Program-made: the position numbers and the translations under genes
From: Streptomyces sp. NBC_00683
GTDB lineage: Bacteria > Actinomycetota > Actinomycetes > Streptomycetales > Streptomycetaceae
DNA: 64,000 bases
Direction: 5' to 3'
NCBI RefSeq assembly: GCF_036226745.1
Contig: NZ_CP109013.1
Span: 1,426,001 to 1,490,000, forward strand
Notes under the pieces: generated by a model
What the model saw: only the letters and a program-made list of their open reading frames with translations
What the model was told of the DNA's origin: nothing
Database searches by the model: none
Shown here: positions 17,082-25,872 of the stretch, piece by piece
Numbering within the stretch: the stretch's first letter is position 1
Layout of the letters: the number at the start of each line of letters is the position of its first letter

Positions 17082-19064
17082 TCAGCTCTCCTTCCGGCGG
17101 CGTCGGGTGGTGGGCTGGGTGACCCGGTCCAGCATCAGCCCGAGGCAGACGATGGCCGCACCGGCGACGAGGCCGGTGGCCAGGTCGCCCTGGGCGAGGC
17201 CGAACACGACGTCGTACCCGAGTGCTCCGGAACCGACGAGGCCGCCGATGATGACCACCGCGAGGACCAGGACGACGCCCTGGTTGACGGCGAGCAGCAG
17301 TGCGGGCCTGGCCAGCGGCAGCTGGACCTGGCGCAGTTGCTGTCCGGGGGTGGCGCCGAGCGAGCGTGCGCACTCCATCGCGGCCGGGTCGACGCCCCGC
17401 AGCCCCTGCGTGGTGATGCGGACGACGGCGGGCAGGGCGTAGACGACGGCTGCCGCGGCGGCGGGGGCGCGGCCGACGCCGAAGAGGGCGACGACCGGGA
17501 TGAGGTAGACGAACTGCGGCATGGTCTGGAAGACGTCCAGGACGGGGCGCAGCAGCCGTTCGAGGCGTTCGCTGCGTGCGGCGCCGATCGCGATGGCGAA
17601 GCCGAGGACCAGGGTGACCGCGACGGCGGCGACGACCTGGCTGAGCGTGTCCATCGAGGGCCCCCAGACACCGAGGACCCCGATGGCGGCCATGGCCAGC
17701 ACGGCCGTCAGGGCGGTGCGCCAGGTGCCGATGGTCCAGGCGAGCGCGGCGACGACCAGCAGGACGGACCACCAGGGCAGGCCCTGCAGTCCGCTGCGCA
17801 GCGGGTTGAGGATCCAGCTGGTGAAGTGGGCGGCCCAGTCGGCTGTGCCCCCGATGACGGGGACACCGGTGTACAGGTGGTCGACCATCCAGTCCTTGGC
17901 GGTGTTGACGGGGCCCGCGATGGCCACGATCCCGCCCTCGGGCCAGATACGGCCGCCGGTGAACCGTCCGACGACGGCGACGGCGGCGGCGATCGCCGCG
18001 GCGAGTCCCCAGCCGCGCAGCCCGCGCAGGGCGACGGGCCCGGTGGGTTCCGCGCCGATCCTCCGGCCTGCCGCCTCGGTCGTACGGTCGAGGACGACGG
18101 CCAGCAGCACGATGGGGATGCCCGCGGCGAGGGCGGCACCGACGTCGACGGAGGACAGTGCCTGGTAGACGCGGTCGCCGAGACCGCCGGCGCCGATGAT
18201 GGACGCGATGACGGCCATCGAAAGGGCCATCATGATCGTCTGGTTGAGGCCGAGGAGCAGTTCCTTGCGGGCAAGCGGCAGCCGTGCCGTCAGCAGCCGC
18301 TGCCTGCCGGTCGCGCCCAGCGAGGCGACGGCCTCCATGACACCTGAGTCGGCGCCGCGCAGGCCGAGTGCGGTGAGCCGTGCCATCGGCGGAGCCGCGT
18401 AGACGACGGTCGCGAGGACCGCGCCGGGCACTCCGATGCCGAAGACCAGCACGACGGGCAGCAGGTACGCGAAGGCGGGCAGCACCTGCATGGTGTCGAG
18501 GACGGGCCGCAGAACCCGGAACGTGCGGTCCGACAGTCCGGCGGCGAGCCCGAGGAGCATGCCGAGCACCACGGAGGCGAGCACGGCGACGATCATGAGC
18601 GCGAGCGTCTGCATGGTCGGCACCCACATGCCGAGCAGTCCGCAGACGCCGAAGCAGAGGGCGGCGGTCAGCGCGAGCCGCAGTCCGGCCACCCGCCAGG
18701 CGACGACCGCGGCGAGGGCGGTGACACCGGCCCAGCCGAGCGCGAGCAGCACCAGGTACACGCCGCGCACGGACAGGACGACGGCGTTGCTGATGTGGCC
18801 GAAGAAGTAGAGGAAGAGCGGGTGGCTGTCGCGGTTGGCGATGATCCAGTCGTTGACCTCGCCGAGCGGCTCGGTCAGGTCGACGGTCAGGGCGGCGGGC
18901 CAGACGCCCCCGCCCCACTGCGCGTGGAGCATCGGAACGGCGACTGCGGCGATCGCCAGCAGGATCAGGAGCTTGCCGAGTGCGGGGCGGCCGCGCAGGG
19001 CGGCGAGGGGTCCGCTGCCCGGGGGGCCTGCTGCGGCCGTGGTGGCGGCCTGGGCGGTTGCCAT
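17082..19064 (-). CDS. Double-length fused permease of a betaine/choline ABC importer (ProW-ProW fusion)
   Basis: 660 aa, about twice a normal ProW permease. Each half carries a set of helices and an EAA loop. First half: GLRGADSGVMEAVASLGATGRQRLLTARLPLARKELLLG. Second half: GLRGVDPAAMECARSLGATPGQQLRQVQLPLARPALLLA. The two loops are clearly homologous, so the gene arose by duplication and fusion, and one chain can supply both permease subunits. The ATG overlaps the ATPase stop by one base (TGATG), and the binding-protein gene follows after one base. All transporter parts are therefore made from one message. Confidence 0.92.
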   Translation of the reverse strand: MATAQAATTAAAGPPGSGPLAALRGRPALGKLLILLAIAAVAVPMLHAQWGGGVWPAALTVDLTEPLGEVNDWIIANRDSHPLFLYFFGHISNAVVLSVRGVYLVLLALGWAGVTALAAVVAWRVAGLRLALTAALCFGVCGLLGMWVPTMQTLALMIVAVLASVVLGMLLGLAAGLSDRTFRVLRPVLDTMQVLPAFAYLLPVVLVFGIGVPGAVLATVVYAAPPMARLTALGLRGADSGVMEAVASLGATGRQRLLTARLPLARKELLLGLNQTIMMALSMAVIASIIGAGGLGDRVYQALSSVDVGAALAAGIPIVLLAVVLDRTTEAAGRRIGAEPTGPVALRGLRGWGLAAAIAAAVAVVGRFTGGRIWPEGGIVAIAGPVNTAKDWMVDHLYTGVPVIGGTADWAAHFTSWILNPLRSGLQGLPWWSVLLVVAALAWTIGTWRTALTAVLAMAAIGVLGVWGPSMDTLSQVVAAVAVTLVLGFAIAIGAARSERLERLLRPVLDVFQTMPQFVYLIPVVALFGVGRAPAAAAAVVYALPAVVRITTQGLRGVDPAAMECARSLGATPGQQLRQVQLPLARPALLLAVNQGVVLVLAVVIIGGLVGSGALGYDVVFGLAQGDLATGLVAGAAIVCLGLMLDRVTQPTTRRRRKES

Positions 19065-20116
19065 CAGACGCTCACCTCGTGGGCCCCCGTGCCCGCGACC
19101 ACGTCGAGCAGGCAGGCATGGTCGACGATGCCGACCAGCCTGCCGTCGTCCATGACCCGTGCCGTCCGGTCGCCGGAGCGGGCGACCGCCTCTATGGCCT
19201 CGAAGACGGTGGCCTCGGGGCGCAGTGCCGGGCCGTGTTCGCTCTCTCCGGCGGCCGGGGGCCGCATGGCGGTGGAAACGGTGAGGACCTGTTCGCGCGG
19301 TACGTCGCGTACGAACTCGCGCACGTAGTCGTCGGCGGGCGACCCGACGATCTCCTCGGGGGTGCCGAGCTGCACGATGCCGCCGTCACGCATCAGGGCG
19401 ATGCGGGTGCCCAGGCGCAGTGCCTCGCTCAGGTCGTGGGTGATGAAGACCATGGTGCGGCCCTCGTCCTTGTGCAGCCGGACGACTTCGTCCTGCATCT
19501 CCCTGCGGATCAGCGGGTCGAGTGCGCTGAACGGTTCGTCGAACAGGAGGACGGACGGGTCGACGGCGAGTGCGCGGGCCAGCCCGACGCGCTGCTGCTG
19601 GCCACCGGAGAGCTGGGCCGGGCGGCGGCTCTCGAGACCGGTCAGGCCGACCTTGTCCACCAGCTCGGCCGCCCTGGCGCGACGTTCGGCCTTGCCGAGG
19701 CCCTGGATCTCCAGGCCGTAGGCGACGTTGTCCAGGACGGTGCGGTGCGGCAGCAGCCCGAAGTGCTGGAAGACCATCGCGGCACGGTGGCGGCGCAGTT
19801 CGCGCAGCCGGGTGCGGTCCATGGCCAGGACGTCCTCGCCGTCGATGGCGACGGTGCCGCTGGTGGGCTCGATCAGCCGGGTGAGACAGCGGACGAGGGT
19901 GGACTTGCCGGATCCCGACAGGCCCATGACGACGAAGACCTCACCCTTCTTCACGTCGAAGGAGACGTTGCGTACGGCGGCGGTACAGCCGGTGCGTGCC
20001 CGCAGTTCGGCGGCGGGCAGATCCGCGTACTCACTGCCGGGGATGCGGTCGGCCTTGGGGCCGAAGACCTTCCAGAGGTCGCGGACGCTGAAAACAGGGG
20101 TACTGGCTTCGGTCAT
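19064..20116 (-). CDS. Glycine betaine/choline ABC transporter ATP-binding protein (ProV/OpuAA type)
   Basis: 350 aa ATPase of the importer. The QAT-family opening [15 protein letters not shown] is followed by Walker [10 protein letters not shown] (65-73), Q-loop [14 protein letters not shown], signature LSGGQQQR, Walker [12 protein letters not shown] and [10 protein letters not shown]. The C terminus (about 265-345) looks like a CBS pair, which in this family senses ionic strength. The ATG at 20116 overlaps the choline dehydrogenase stop as ATGA. The order dehydrogenases, ATPase, permease, receptor couples uptake of choline to its oxidation to glycine betaine. Confidence 0.94.
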   Translation of the reverse strand: MTEASTPVFSVRDLWKVFGPKADRIPGSEYADLPAAELRARTGCTAAVRNVSFDVKKGEVFVVMGLSGSGKSTLVRCLTRLIEPTSGTVAIDGEDVLAMDRTRLRELRRHRAAMVFQHFGLLPHRTVLDNVAYGLEIQGLGKAERRARAAELVDKVGLTGLESRRPAQLSGGQQQRVGLARALAVDPSVLLFDEPFSALDPLIRREMQDEVVRLHKDEGRTMVFITHDLSEALRLGTRIALMRDGGIVQLGTPEEIVGSPADDYVREFVRDVPREQVLTVSTAMRPPAAGESEHGPALRPEATVFEAIEAVARSGDRTARVMDDGRLVGIVDHACLLDVVAGTGAHEVSV

Positions 20117-21684
20117 CGGACATCGCCTCCGGCGGTCGGGGCTGCTGAGAGCAGTTCGGCGCACTTCTCGCCCACCATGAGCACGCCGATCATGGGGTTC
20201 ACCGCGGGCATGGTCGGGAAGACGGACGCGTCCGCGATACGGATGCCCTGCAGGCCGCGGATGCGCAGCTGGGGGTCGACCACCGCGGCGGTGTCCTCCC
20301 GGTCGCCCATCCGGCAGGTGCCGGCCGGGTGGTAGACGGTGTGCGCGACCTTGCGGGCGTACTCGCTGATGTCCTCGTCGGAGGTCACCTCCGGGCCGGG
20401 GCACACCTCGCGCGTGAGCCAGTGGGCCAGCGGTTCGGTCCTCGCGATCTCGCGGGCGAGCTTGATCCCGTCGACCAGGGTGCGGCCGTCGTAGTCGTCC
20501 TCGTCCGTGAAGTAGCGGAAGTCCAGGGCGGGTTTGACCTCGGGGTCGGCGCTCGTGAGGTACAGCCGGCCGCGGCTGCGCGGCTTGGGGATGTTCGGGG
20601 TCATCGACACCCCGTGCGCGGGCTTCTCGTAGCCGAGGCGCTCCGGGTTGTCGGTGAAGGGGATCTGGTAGAAGTGGAACATCAGGTCGGGGCCCCGGGA
20701 TTCGGGATCCCTGCGTACGAACAGTCCCGCGTCCGAGTCCATGGCGGAGTTCTCCGGGATGGGCCCGTCGGTCTCCCAGACGATGACCGACTCCGGGTGG
20801 TCGAGCAGGTTCTCCCCGACGCCCGGGAGGTCGTGGACGACGGGGATGCCCAGGTCCTTCAGGTCCTTCGCCGGTCCGACTCCGGAGTGCATGAGCAGTC
20901 GCGGGGTGTCCACCGCGCCCGCGCAGACGATGACTTCACGGGCCGCGCGCAGCAGCACCTCCTCGCCGTCCGCGGTGCGCACGTGCACGCCGGTGGCGCG
21001 GTTGCCCTCGAACTCCAGCCGGTACGCCCAGGTCTCCAGCAGGATCTCGAGGTTGGGGCGGTCACCGGCCTCGATGTGCGGGTGGAGGTAGGCGACGGAC
21101 GCGGACGACCGCTTGTTGTTCTCCGGGTGGTAGGCGAGGTCGAAGAAGCCGGCGCCCTCGTGGAAGGGCTTCTTGTTGAAGCTGTCGACGCGCGGGACCC
21201 CGGCCGCCGCCTGCGCCGCGTCGACGAAGTCGCGGGCGATGGCGTTCCTGTCCTTCTCGTCGACCGGCACGATGTTGTTGCGCAGCCGGGCGAAGTACGG
21301 GTCCATGGACGCCGCGTCCCAGCCCTCGGCTCCCGCCTCGGCCCACTCGTCCCAGTCGCCGGGCAGCGGCTTGAAGCTGATCAGCGTGTTGTGCGAGGAG
21401 CAGCCGCCGAGGACCCGGGCCCTGCTGTGCCGGATGTGGGAGTTGCCGCGCGGCTGTTCGGTCGTGGGGTAGTCGTAGTCGAGGTCACCGCCGAGGAGTC
21501 CGAGCCAGCGGCGCAGGGTGAGGACGTCGTCGCGGTCGATGTCGGTGGGGCCGCCCTCGATGACCGTGACGGTGACGTCGGGGTCCTCGGTGAGGCGGGA
21601 GGCGATCACCGAGCCGGCGGTGCCGCCGCCGACGATCACGTAGTCGACAGTTTCGGGGCGTGCGGTGCGGGGGGACGGGGGCAT
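20113..21684 (-). CDS. betA: Choline dehydrogenase, GMC flavoprotein family
   Basis: 523 aa FAD enzyme expected to oxidise choline to betaine aldehyde. It starts with the dinucleotide-binding [18 protein letters not shown], then [14 protein letters not shown] (GMC signature 1) and [22 protein letters not shown] (signature 2). It ends with [11 protein letters not shown] and [11 protein letters not shown], including the active-site His region. AAGGAG lies upstream of the ATG at 21684. The adjacent aldehyde dehydrogenase and quaternary-amine importer support choline rather than another alcohol. The class also contains glucose and aryl-alcohol oxidases, so substrate identity rests on context. Confidence 0.88.
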   Translation of the reverse strand: MPPSPRTARPETVDYVIVGGGTAGSVIASRLTEDPDVTVTVIEGGPTDIDRDDVLTLRRWLGLLGGDLDYDYPTTEQPRGNSHIRHSRARVLGGCSSHNTLISFKPLPGDWDEWAEAGAEGWDAASMDPYFARLRNNIVPVDEKDRNAIARDFVDAAQAAAGVPRVDSFNKKPFHEGAGFFDLAYHPENNKRSSASVAYLHPHIEAGDRPNLEILLETWAYRLEFEGNRATGVHVRTADGEEVLLRAAREVIVCAGAVDTPRLLMHSGVGPAKDLKDLGIPVVHDLPGVGENLLDHPESVIVWETDGPIPENSAMDSDAGLFVRRDPESRGPDLMFHFYQIPFTDNPERLGYEKPAHGVSMTPNIPKPRSRGRLYLTSADPEVKPALDFRYFTDEDDYDGRTLVDGIKLAREIARTEPLAHWLTREVCPGPEVTSDEDISEYARKVAHTVYHPAGTCRMGDREDTAAVVDPQLRIRGLQGIRIADASVFPTMPAVNPMIGVLMVGEKCAELLSAAPTAGGDVR

Positions 21685-21766
21685 CGGTCACTGCTCCTTC
21701 TGCAAGGTGCTTGCGTGTGCGTGGTGCTGCGAACAGCCGGGGGTACGTCAGGGGACGGCGACCGGC

Positions 21767-23299
21767 TCAGCCCGCGAACCAGCGCTGCGGACGCGGGTTG
21801 AGGTTCTGGTAGATGTGCTTGGCCTCGCGGTACTCCGCGAGCCCGGTGGGCCCGAGCTCACGGCCCGTACCGGACTTGCCGAAGCCGCCCCACTCCGCCT
21901 GCGGGAGGTACGGGTGGTAGTCGTTGATCCAGACGGTGCCGTGCCGCAGCCGTCCCGCCACGCGTCGGGCACGGCCCGCGTCGGTGGTCCAGACGGCGCC
22001 CGCGAGCCCGTAGTCCGTGTCGTTGGCGAGCCGGACGGCCTCTTCCTCGGTACTGAAGGTCTCGACGGTCAGGATCGGCCCGAAGGTCTCCTCGCGGACG
22101 ACCCGCATCTCCCGGTGGCAGGCGTCCAGGACGGTCGGACGGTAGAAGTAGCCGCTCGCGGGCCGTACGTCCGAGGGTTCGGGGCGGGCGCCGCCCGAGC
22201 GCACGATCGCGCCCTCCGCGCGGGCAGAGGCGACGAACGCCTCGACCTTGGCCAGCTGCTGGGCGGAGACGAGCGGGCCGCATTCGACGCCGTCCACGGT
22301 GCCGCGGCCGAGCCGGATCGCGTCGGCACGGCGGGCGAGCTCGGTGACGAAGCGTTCGGAGACGGATTCCTGGATGATGAGCCGGCTCCCGGCGGAGCAG
22401 ACCTGGCCGCTGTGGAAGAACGCCGCGTTCAGTGCCTGGTCGACGGCGGTGTCGAAGTCCTCGTCTGTGGCGCACGCGTCGGCGAAGACGACGTTGGGGT
22501 TCTTGCCGCCGAGTTCCAGGGCGACCTTCTTGACCGTGGGTGCGGCGGCCAGGGCGACCTTCGTACCGCTGGCGAGGCCGCCGGTGAAGGAGACCAGGTC
22601 CACGTCCGGGTGCTCGGAGAGCCGGGCTCCCACGGGGTCGCCCGCGCCGGTCACGAGGTTGGCCGCGCCGTCCGGCAGACCCGCCTCGGAGAGCAGCCGG
22701 ACGAGGTGGACGGTCGAGAGCGGCGTGACCTCGCTGGGCTTGAGCACGAAGGTGTTGCCGGCGGCGAGCGCCGGTGCGATCTTCCAGCTGGCCTGGAGCA
22801 GCGGGTAGTTCCACGGGGCGATCAGGGCGCAGACGCCGACGGGCTCGTGGACCACGACGCTGTGGACATCGGGGTCGCCCGCGTCGACGACCCGGCCGCC
22901 GCTCTCGTTCATCACGAGGTCGGCGAAGTAGCGGAAGGCGTTGGTCACGTCGTCGACGTCGACGCGCCCCTCCTCCAAGGTCTTGCCGGTGTCGCGGCTC
23001 TCGGTGATCGCGATCTCCTCGCGGTCCCGCTGGAGGAGGTCGGCGACCCGGCGCAGCAGCCCGGCACGCTCGGCGACGGGCCTGTGCGGCCAGGGGCCGT
23101 CGTCGAAGGCGCGGCGCGCGGCGGCGACGGCCGCGTCGGTGTCGTCGGAGCCGCCCTCGGCGACGAGGGCCAGGACGGTGGCGTCGGCAGGGTCGAGGAT
23201 CTCGCGCGTCGCGCCCGAGGCCGCGGCCTGCCAGGCCCCGTCGATGTGGATGGTGTCCAGCACCGTCGCGGGATGAGCCGACGAGGGGTGAGCCGACAT
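21767..23299 (-). CDS. betB: Betaine aldehyde dehydrogenase
   Basis: 510 aa NAD(P)-dependent aldehyde dehydrogenase. Seen: the ALIAPWNYPLLQASWKIAPALAAGN cofactor region, SFTGG, the catalytic glutamate in ALELGGKNPNVVF, the catalytic cysteine in FFHSGQVCSAGSRL, and ETFGPILTVETF near the end. It should oxidise betaine aldehyde to glycine betaine, the second step after BetA. The ATG at 23299 follows GGAAGG; an earlier in-frame start at 23401 adds a non-conserved basic stretch and is rejected. It is first in the osmoprotectant operon, so the operon promoter should lie in 23300-23480. Confidence 0.92.
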   Translation of the reverse strand: MSAHPSSAHPATVLDTIHIDGAWQAAASGATREILDPADATVLALVAEGGSDDTDAAVAAARRAFDDGPWPHRPVAERAGLLRRVADLLQRDREEIAITESRDTGKTLEEGRVDVDDVTNAFRYFADLVMNESGGRVVDAGDPDVHSVVVHEPVGVCALIAPWNYPLLQASWKIAPALAAGNTFVLKPSEVTPLSTVHLVRLLSEAGLPDGAANLVTGAGDPVGARLSEHPDVDLVSFTGGLASGTKVALAAAPTVKKVALELGGKNPNVVFADACATDEDFDTAVDQALNAAFFHSGQVCSAGSRLIIQESVSERFVTELARRADAIRLGRGTVDGVECGPLVSAQQLAKVEAFVASARAEGAIVRSGGARPEPSDVRPASGYFYRPTVLDACHREMRVVREETFGPILTVETFSTEEEAVRLANDTDYGLAGAVWTTDAGRARRVAGRLRHGTVWINDYHPYLPQAEWGGFGKSGTGRELGPTGLAEYREAKHIYQNLNPRPQRWFAG

Positions 23300-23482
23300 G
23301 TAGTGATCTGCCTTCCGTGCCTGAATCGCTCCGCACCGGTCCGGCCGAGCACTGTTCCGCGCGGGTGCACCGGGATGAGGGCGCACCAGCGGCCTGGACA
23401 CCTGTCCAGGCCGGCGGAATGTATGCCGAGAAATTCACTCTGGGTGACATGACTCACTGCCGTACCCCTGGTAACGCGGAAA

Positions 23483-23522
23483 GGCCCGCCGTCGGCCCCT
23501 GGGCTGGGGCCGACGGCGGGCC
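23483..23522 (-). terminator. 17-bp perfect hairpin downstream of the GH31 gene
   Basis: GGCCCGCCGTCGGCCCC (23483-23499), six-base loop, GGGGCCGACGGCGGGCC (23506-23522). It lies 22 bp beyond the GH31 stop (23544) and before the bet operon promoter region, so it should isolate the two transcription units. There is no strong T tract on either strand. Confidence 0.75.
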
Positions 23523-23543
23523 GTCGTGCGGGTGGGCGGCGGA

Positions 23544-25811
23544 TCAGAGGACTGTCACGGTCCCCGTCCCCTCCCCCGTCGCTCCGGACTCCTCCGCACG
23601 GACGCGGTACGGACGGTCGGTGCCCTCCGCCACGACGTGCACGCCCGAGGCGTCCCGTACGACGCGGAACGCCGCCGCGCGGGCCCCGGTCAGGTCCGGC
23701 ACGGTGACCGTCCGCTCACCGTCTCCGGAGCCGAACACCCGCAGGGTGAGGCCGTCCAGCCAGTCGCTGTCCGGGCGCTGGTCGTCGGCGCCCCACGGGA
23801 GCACCGCCCCGTCCCTGACCAGCAGGGGCAGGCTGTCGAAGCCGTGGGTCTCGTGGCGCCAGGCGGGACCGGTGATCCGTTCGCCGGTGAGCAGCGACGT
23901 CCAGGTGCCCTCGGGGACGTAGTACTCGACCTCTCCGTCCTCGGTGAAGACGGGCGCGACCAGCAGATCGGAGCCGAGCATGTACTGCCGGTCCAGGGTG
24001 CGGGAGGCCGGGTCGCCGGGGAACTCGACCAGCATGGGGCGCATCATCGGGACGCCCGTGCGGTGGGCCTCGGCCGCCACCCCGTACAGGTAGGGCATCA
24101 GGCGGTGCTTGAGCAGGGTGAACTTCCGTGCCACGTCGACCGCTTCCTCACCGAACGCCCACGGCACCCGGTAGGAGACGTTGCCGTGCAGCCGGCTGTG
24201 CGAGGACAACAGGCCGAAGGCGAGCCAGCGTTTGAAGACCGCCGGGTCGGGGGTGCCCTCGAAGCCGCCGATGTCGTGGCTCCAGAAACCGAAGCCGGAC
24301 AGGCTCAGCGAGAGACCGCCGCGCAGCGACTCGGCCATCGCGGTGAACGAGGCGAAGCAGTCGCCGCCCCAGTGGACCGGGAACTGCTGTCCGCCGGCCG
24401 TCGCGGAGCGGGCGAAGAGCACCGCCTCGCCCGTTCCGCGCTCCTTCTCCAGGAGCTCGAAGACGGTGCGGTTGTAGAGCTGCGCGTAGTAGTTGTGCAT
24501 CCGCTCGGGGTCGGAGCCGTCGTGCCAGACGACGTCGGTCGGTATGCGCTCGCCGAAGTCCGTCTTGAAGCAGTCGACACCCTGGTCGAGCAGCGCGCGC
24601 AGCTTGCTGTTGTACCACTCGCGGGCTGCGGGGTCGGTGAAGTCGACCAGCGCCATGCCGGGCTGCCACAGGTCCCACTGCCAGATGTCGCCGTTGGGCC
24701 GCTTCACCAGGTACCCGAGTTCGGCACCCTCCGCGAACAGCACGGACTTCTGCGCGATGTACGGGTTGATCCACATGCTGATCCGCAGCCCGCGCTCCTT
24801 GAGCCGGGTCAGCATGCCCTCCGGGTCGGGAAAGACCTCGGGGTCCCACAGGAAGTCCGACCACTGGTACTCGCGCATCCAGAAGCAGTCGAAGTGGAAG
24901 ACGCTGAGGGGGATGTCGCGCTCGGCCATCCCGTCGACGAACGAGGTGACGGTCTCCTCGTCGTACGACGTGCAGAACGAGGTCGTGAGCCAGAGGCCGA
25001 ACGACCAGGCGGGCGGCAGCGCGGGCCGGCCGGTCAGGGCCGTGTAGCGGGCCAGGACCTCCTTCGGGGTCGGGCCGGCGACGACGTAGTACTCCAGCGA
25101 CTGGTCCTCGACGCTGAACTGCACCTGGCCCACGGACTCCGAGCCGATCTCGAAGGAGACCTTCCCGGGGTGGTTGACGAAGACGCCGTAGCCGCGCGAG
25201 GAGAGGTAGAACGGGATGTTCTTGTACGCCAGGTCGCTGCTGGTGCCGCCGTCCGCCTGCCAGATGTCGACGGTCTGGCCGTTCTTCACGTACGGCGTGA
25301 AGCGCTCGCCCAGGCCGTAGACGTTCTCGCCGACGCTCAGGGCGAGTTGGGCGATCATGTGGTGGGCGCCGTCGGGTGTCGTGGCGAACGCCGTGCCCTT
25401 GGGATCGACACCGGTGAGGCGCCGACCGTCCGCGTCGAGGAAGGCCATGCCCCAGGGGCCGTCGCCGTCCATGCGCAACGTCAGCGGGCCGCTGGTGAGT
25501 TCCGTGACCGCGCCGTCCCTGCGGGTGCGGGCCGCGGGTGCGGTGCTGTCGTCGCCCAGGAGGGCGAAGTCGGGCCCGCGCCGGGCCTTTCCGGCGTGGT
25601 GCGTGACGCGTACGCCGATGACTCCCTCGGCCGGTGAGAAGCAGTCGACGGTGATCAGAGGGGTGTTGAGCGTGTCCCCGCGTGCGGCCACCCGCTTGAC
25701 CGCGGCGTACGCGGTGAACCGGTCGGCCTCGACGCGCAGATCGCGGATCTCGGTCGCGTAGGAGGCGCGGACGCCCTCACGCATGAGCCAGAAGCCGTCG
25801 GTGAACTTCAT
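23544..25811 (-). CDS. GH31 alpha-xylosidase (YicI-like)
   Basis: Cytoplasmic retaining alpha-xylosidase, 755 aa, no signal peptide. It removes alpha-1,6-xylose from the non-reducing end of xyloglucan oligosaccharides, or splits isoprimeverose. The nucleophile lies in CFKTDFGERIP (Asp418; E. coli YicI uses Asp416). The acid/base region WSHDIGGFEG, the substrate segment HFDCFWMREYQW and the opening MKFTDGFWLMREGV all match YicI-type alpha-xylosidases rather than alpha-glucosidases. AAGGAG precedes the ATG at 25811. It follows the GH3 gene by 61 bp in one operon and ends at a strong hairpin. The xylose it frees can enter XylA/XylB. Confidence 0.93.
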   Translation of the reverse strand: MKFTDGFWLMREGVRASYATEIRDLRVEADRFTAYAAVKRVAARGDTLNTPLITVDCFSPAEGVIGVRVTHHAGKARRGPDFALLGDDSTAPAARTRRDGAVTELTSGPLTLRMDGDGPWGMAFLDADGRRLTGVDPKGTAFATTPDGAHHMIAQLALSVGENVYGLGERFTPYVKNGQTVDIWQADGGTSSDLAYKNIPFYLSSRGYGVFVNHPGKVSFEIGSESVGQVQFSVEDQSLEYYVVAGPTPKEVLARYTALTGRPALPPAWSFGLWLTTSFCTSYDEETVTSFVDGMAERDIPLSVFHFDCFWMREYQWSDFLWDPEVFPDPEGMLTRLKERGLRISMWINPYIAQKSVLFAEGAELGYLVKRPNGDIWQWDLWQPGMALVDFTDPAAREWYNSKLRALLDQGVDCFKTDFGERIPTDVVWHDGSDPERMHNYYAQLYNRTVFELLEKERGTGEAVLFARSATAGGQQFPVHWGGDCFASFTAMAESLRGGLSLSLSGFGFWSHDIGGFEGTPDPAVFKRWLAFGLLSSHSRLHGNVSYRVPWAFGEEAVDVARKFTLLKHRLMPYLYGVAAEAHRTGVPMMRPMLVEFPGDPASRTLDRQYMLGSDLLVAPVFTEDGEVEYYVPEGTWTSLLTGERITGPAWRHETHGFDSLPLLVRDGAVLPWGADDQRPDSDWLDGLTLRVFGSGDGERTVTVPDLTGARAAAFRVVRDASGVHVVAEGTDRPYRVRAEESGATGEGTGTVTVL

Positions 25812-25872
25812 GAGGACTCCTTGCCGGGGGCACAGGGAAACGGTCGGGGGGTGGGGGCGTGCGGCACGGTCG

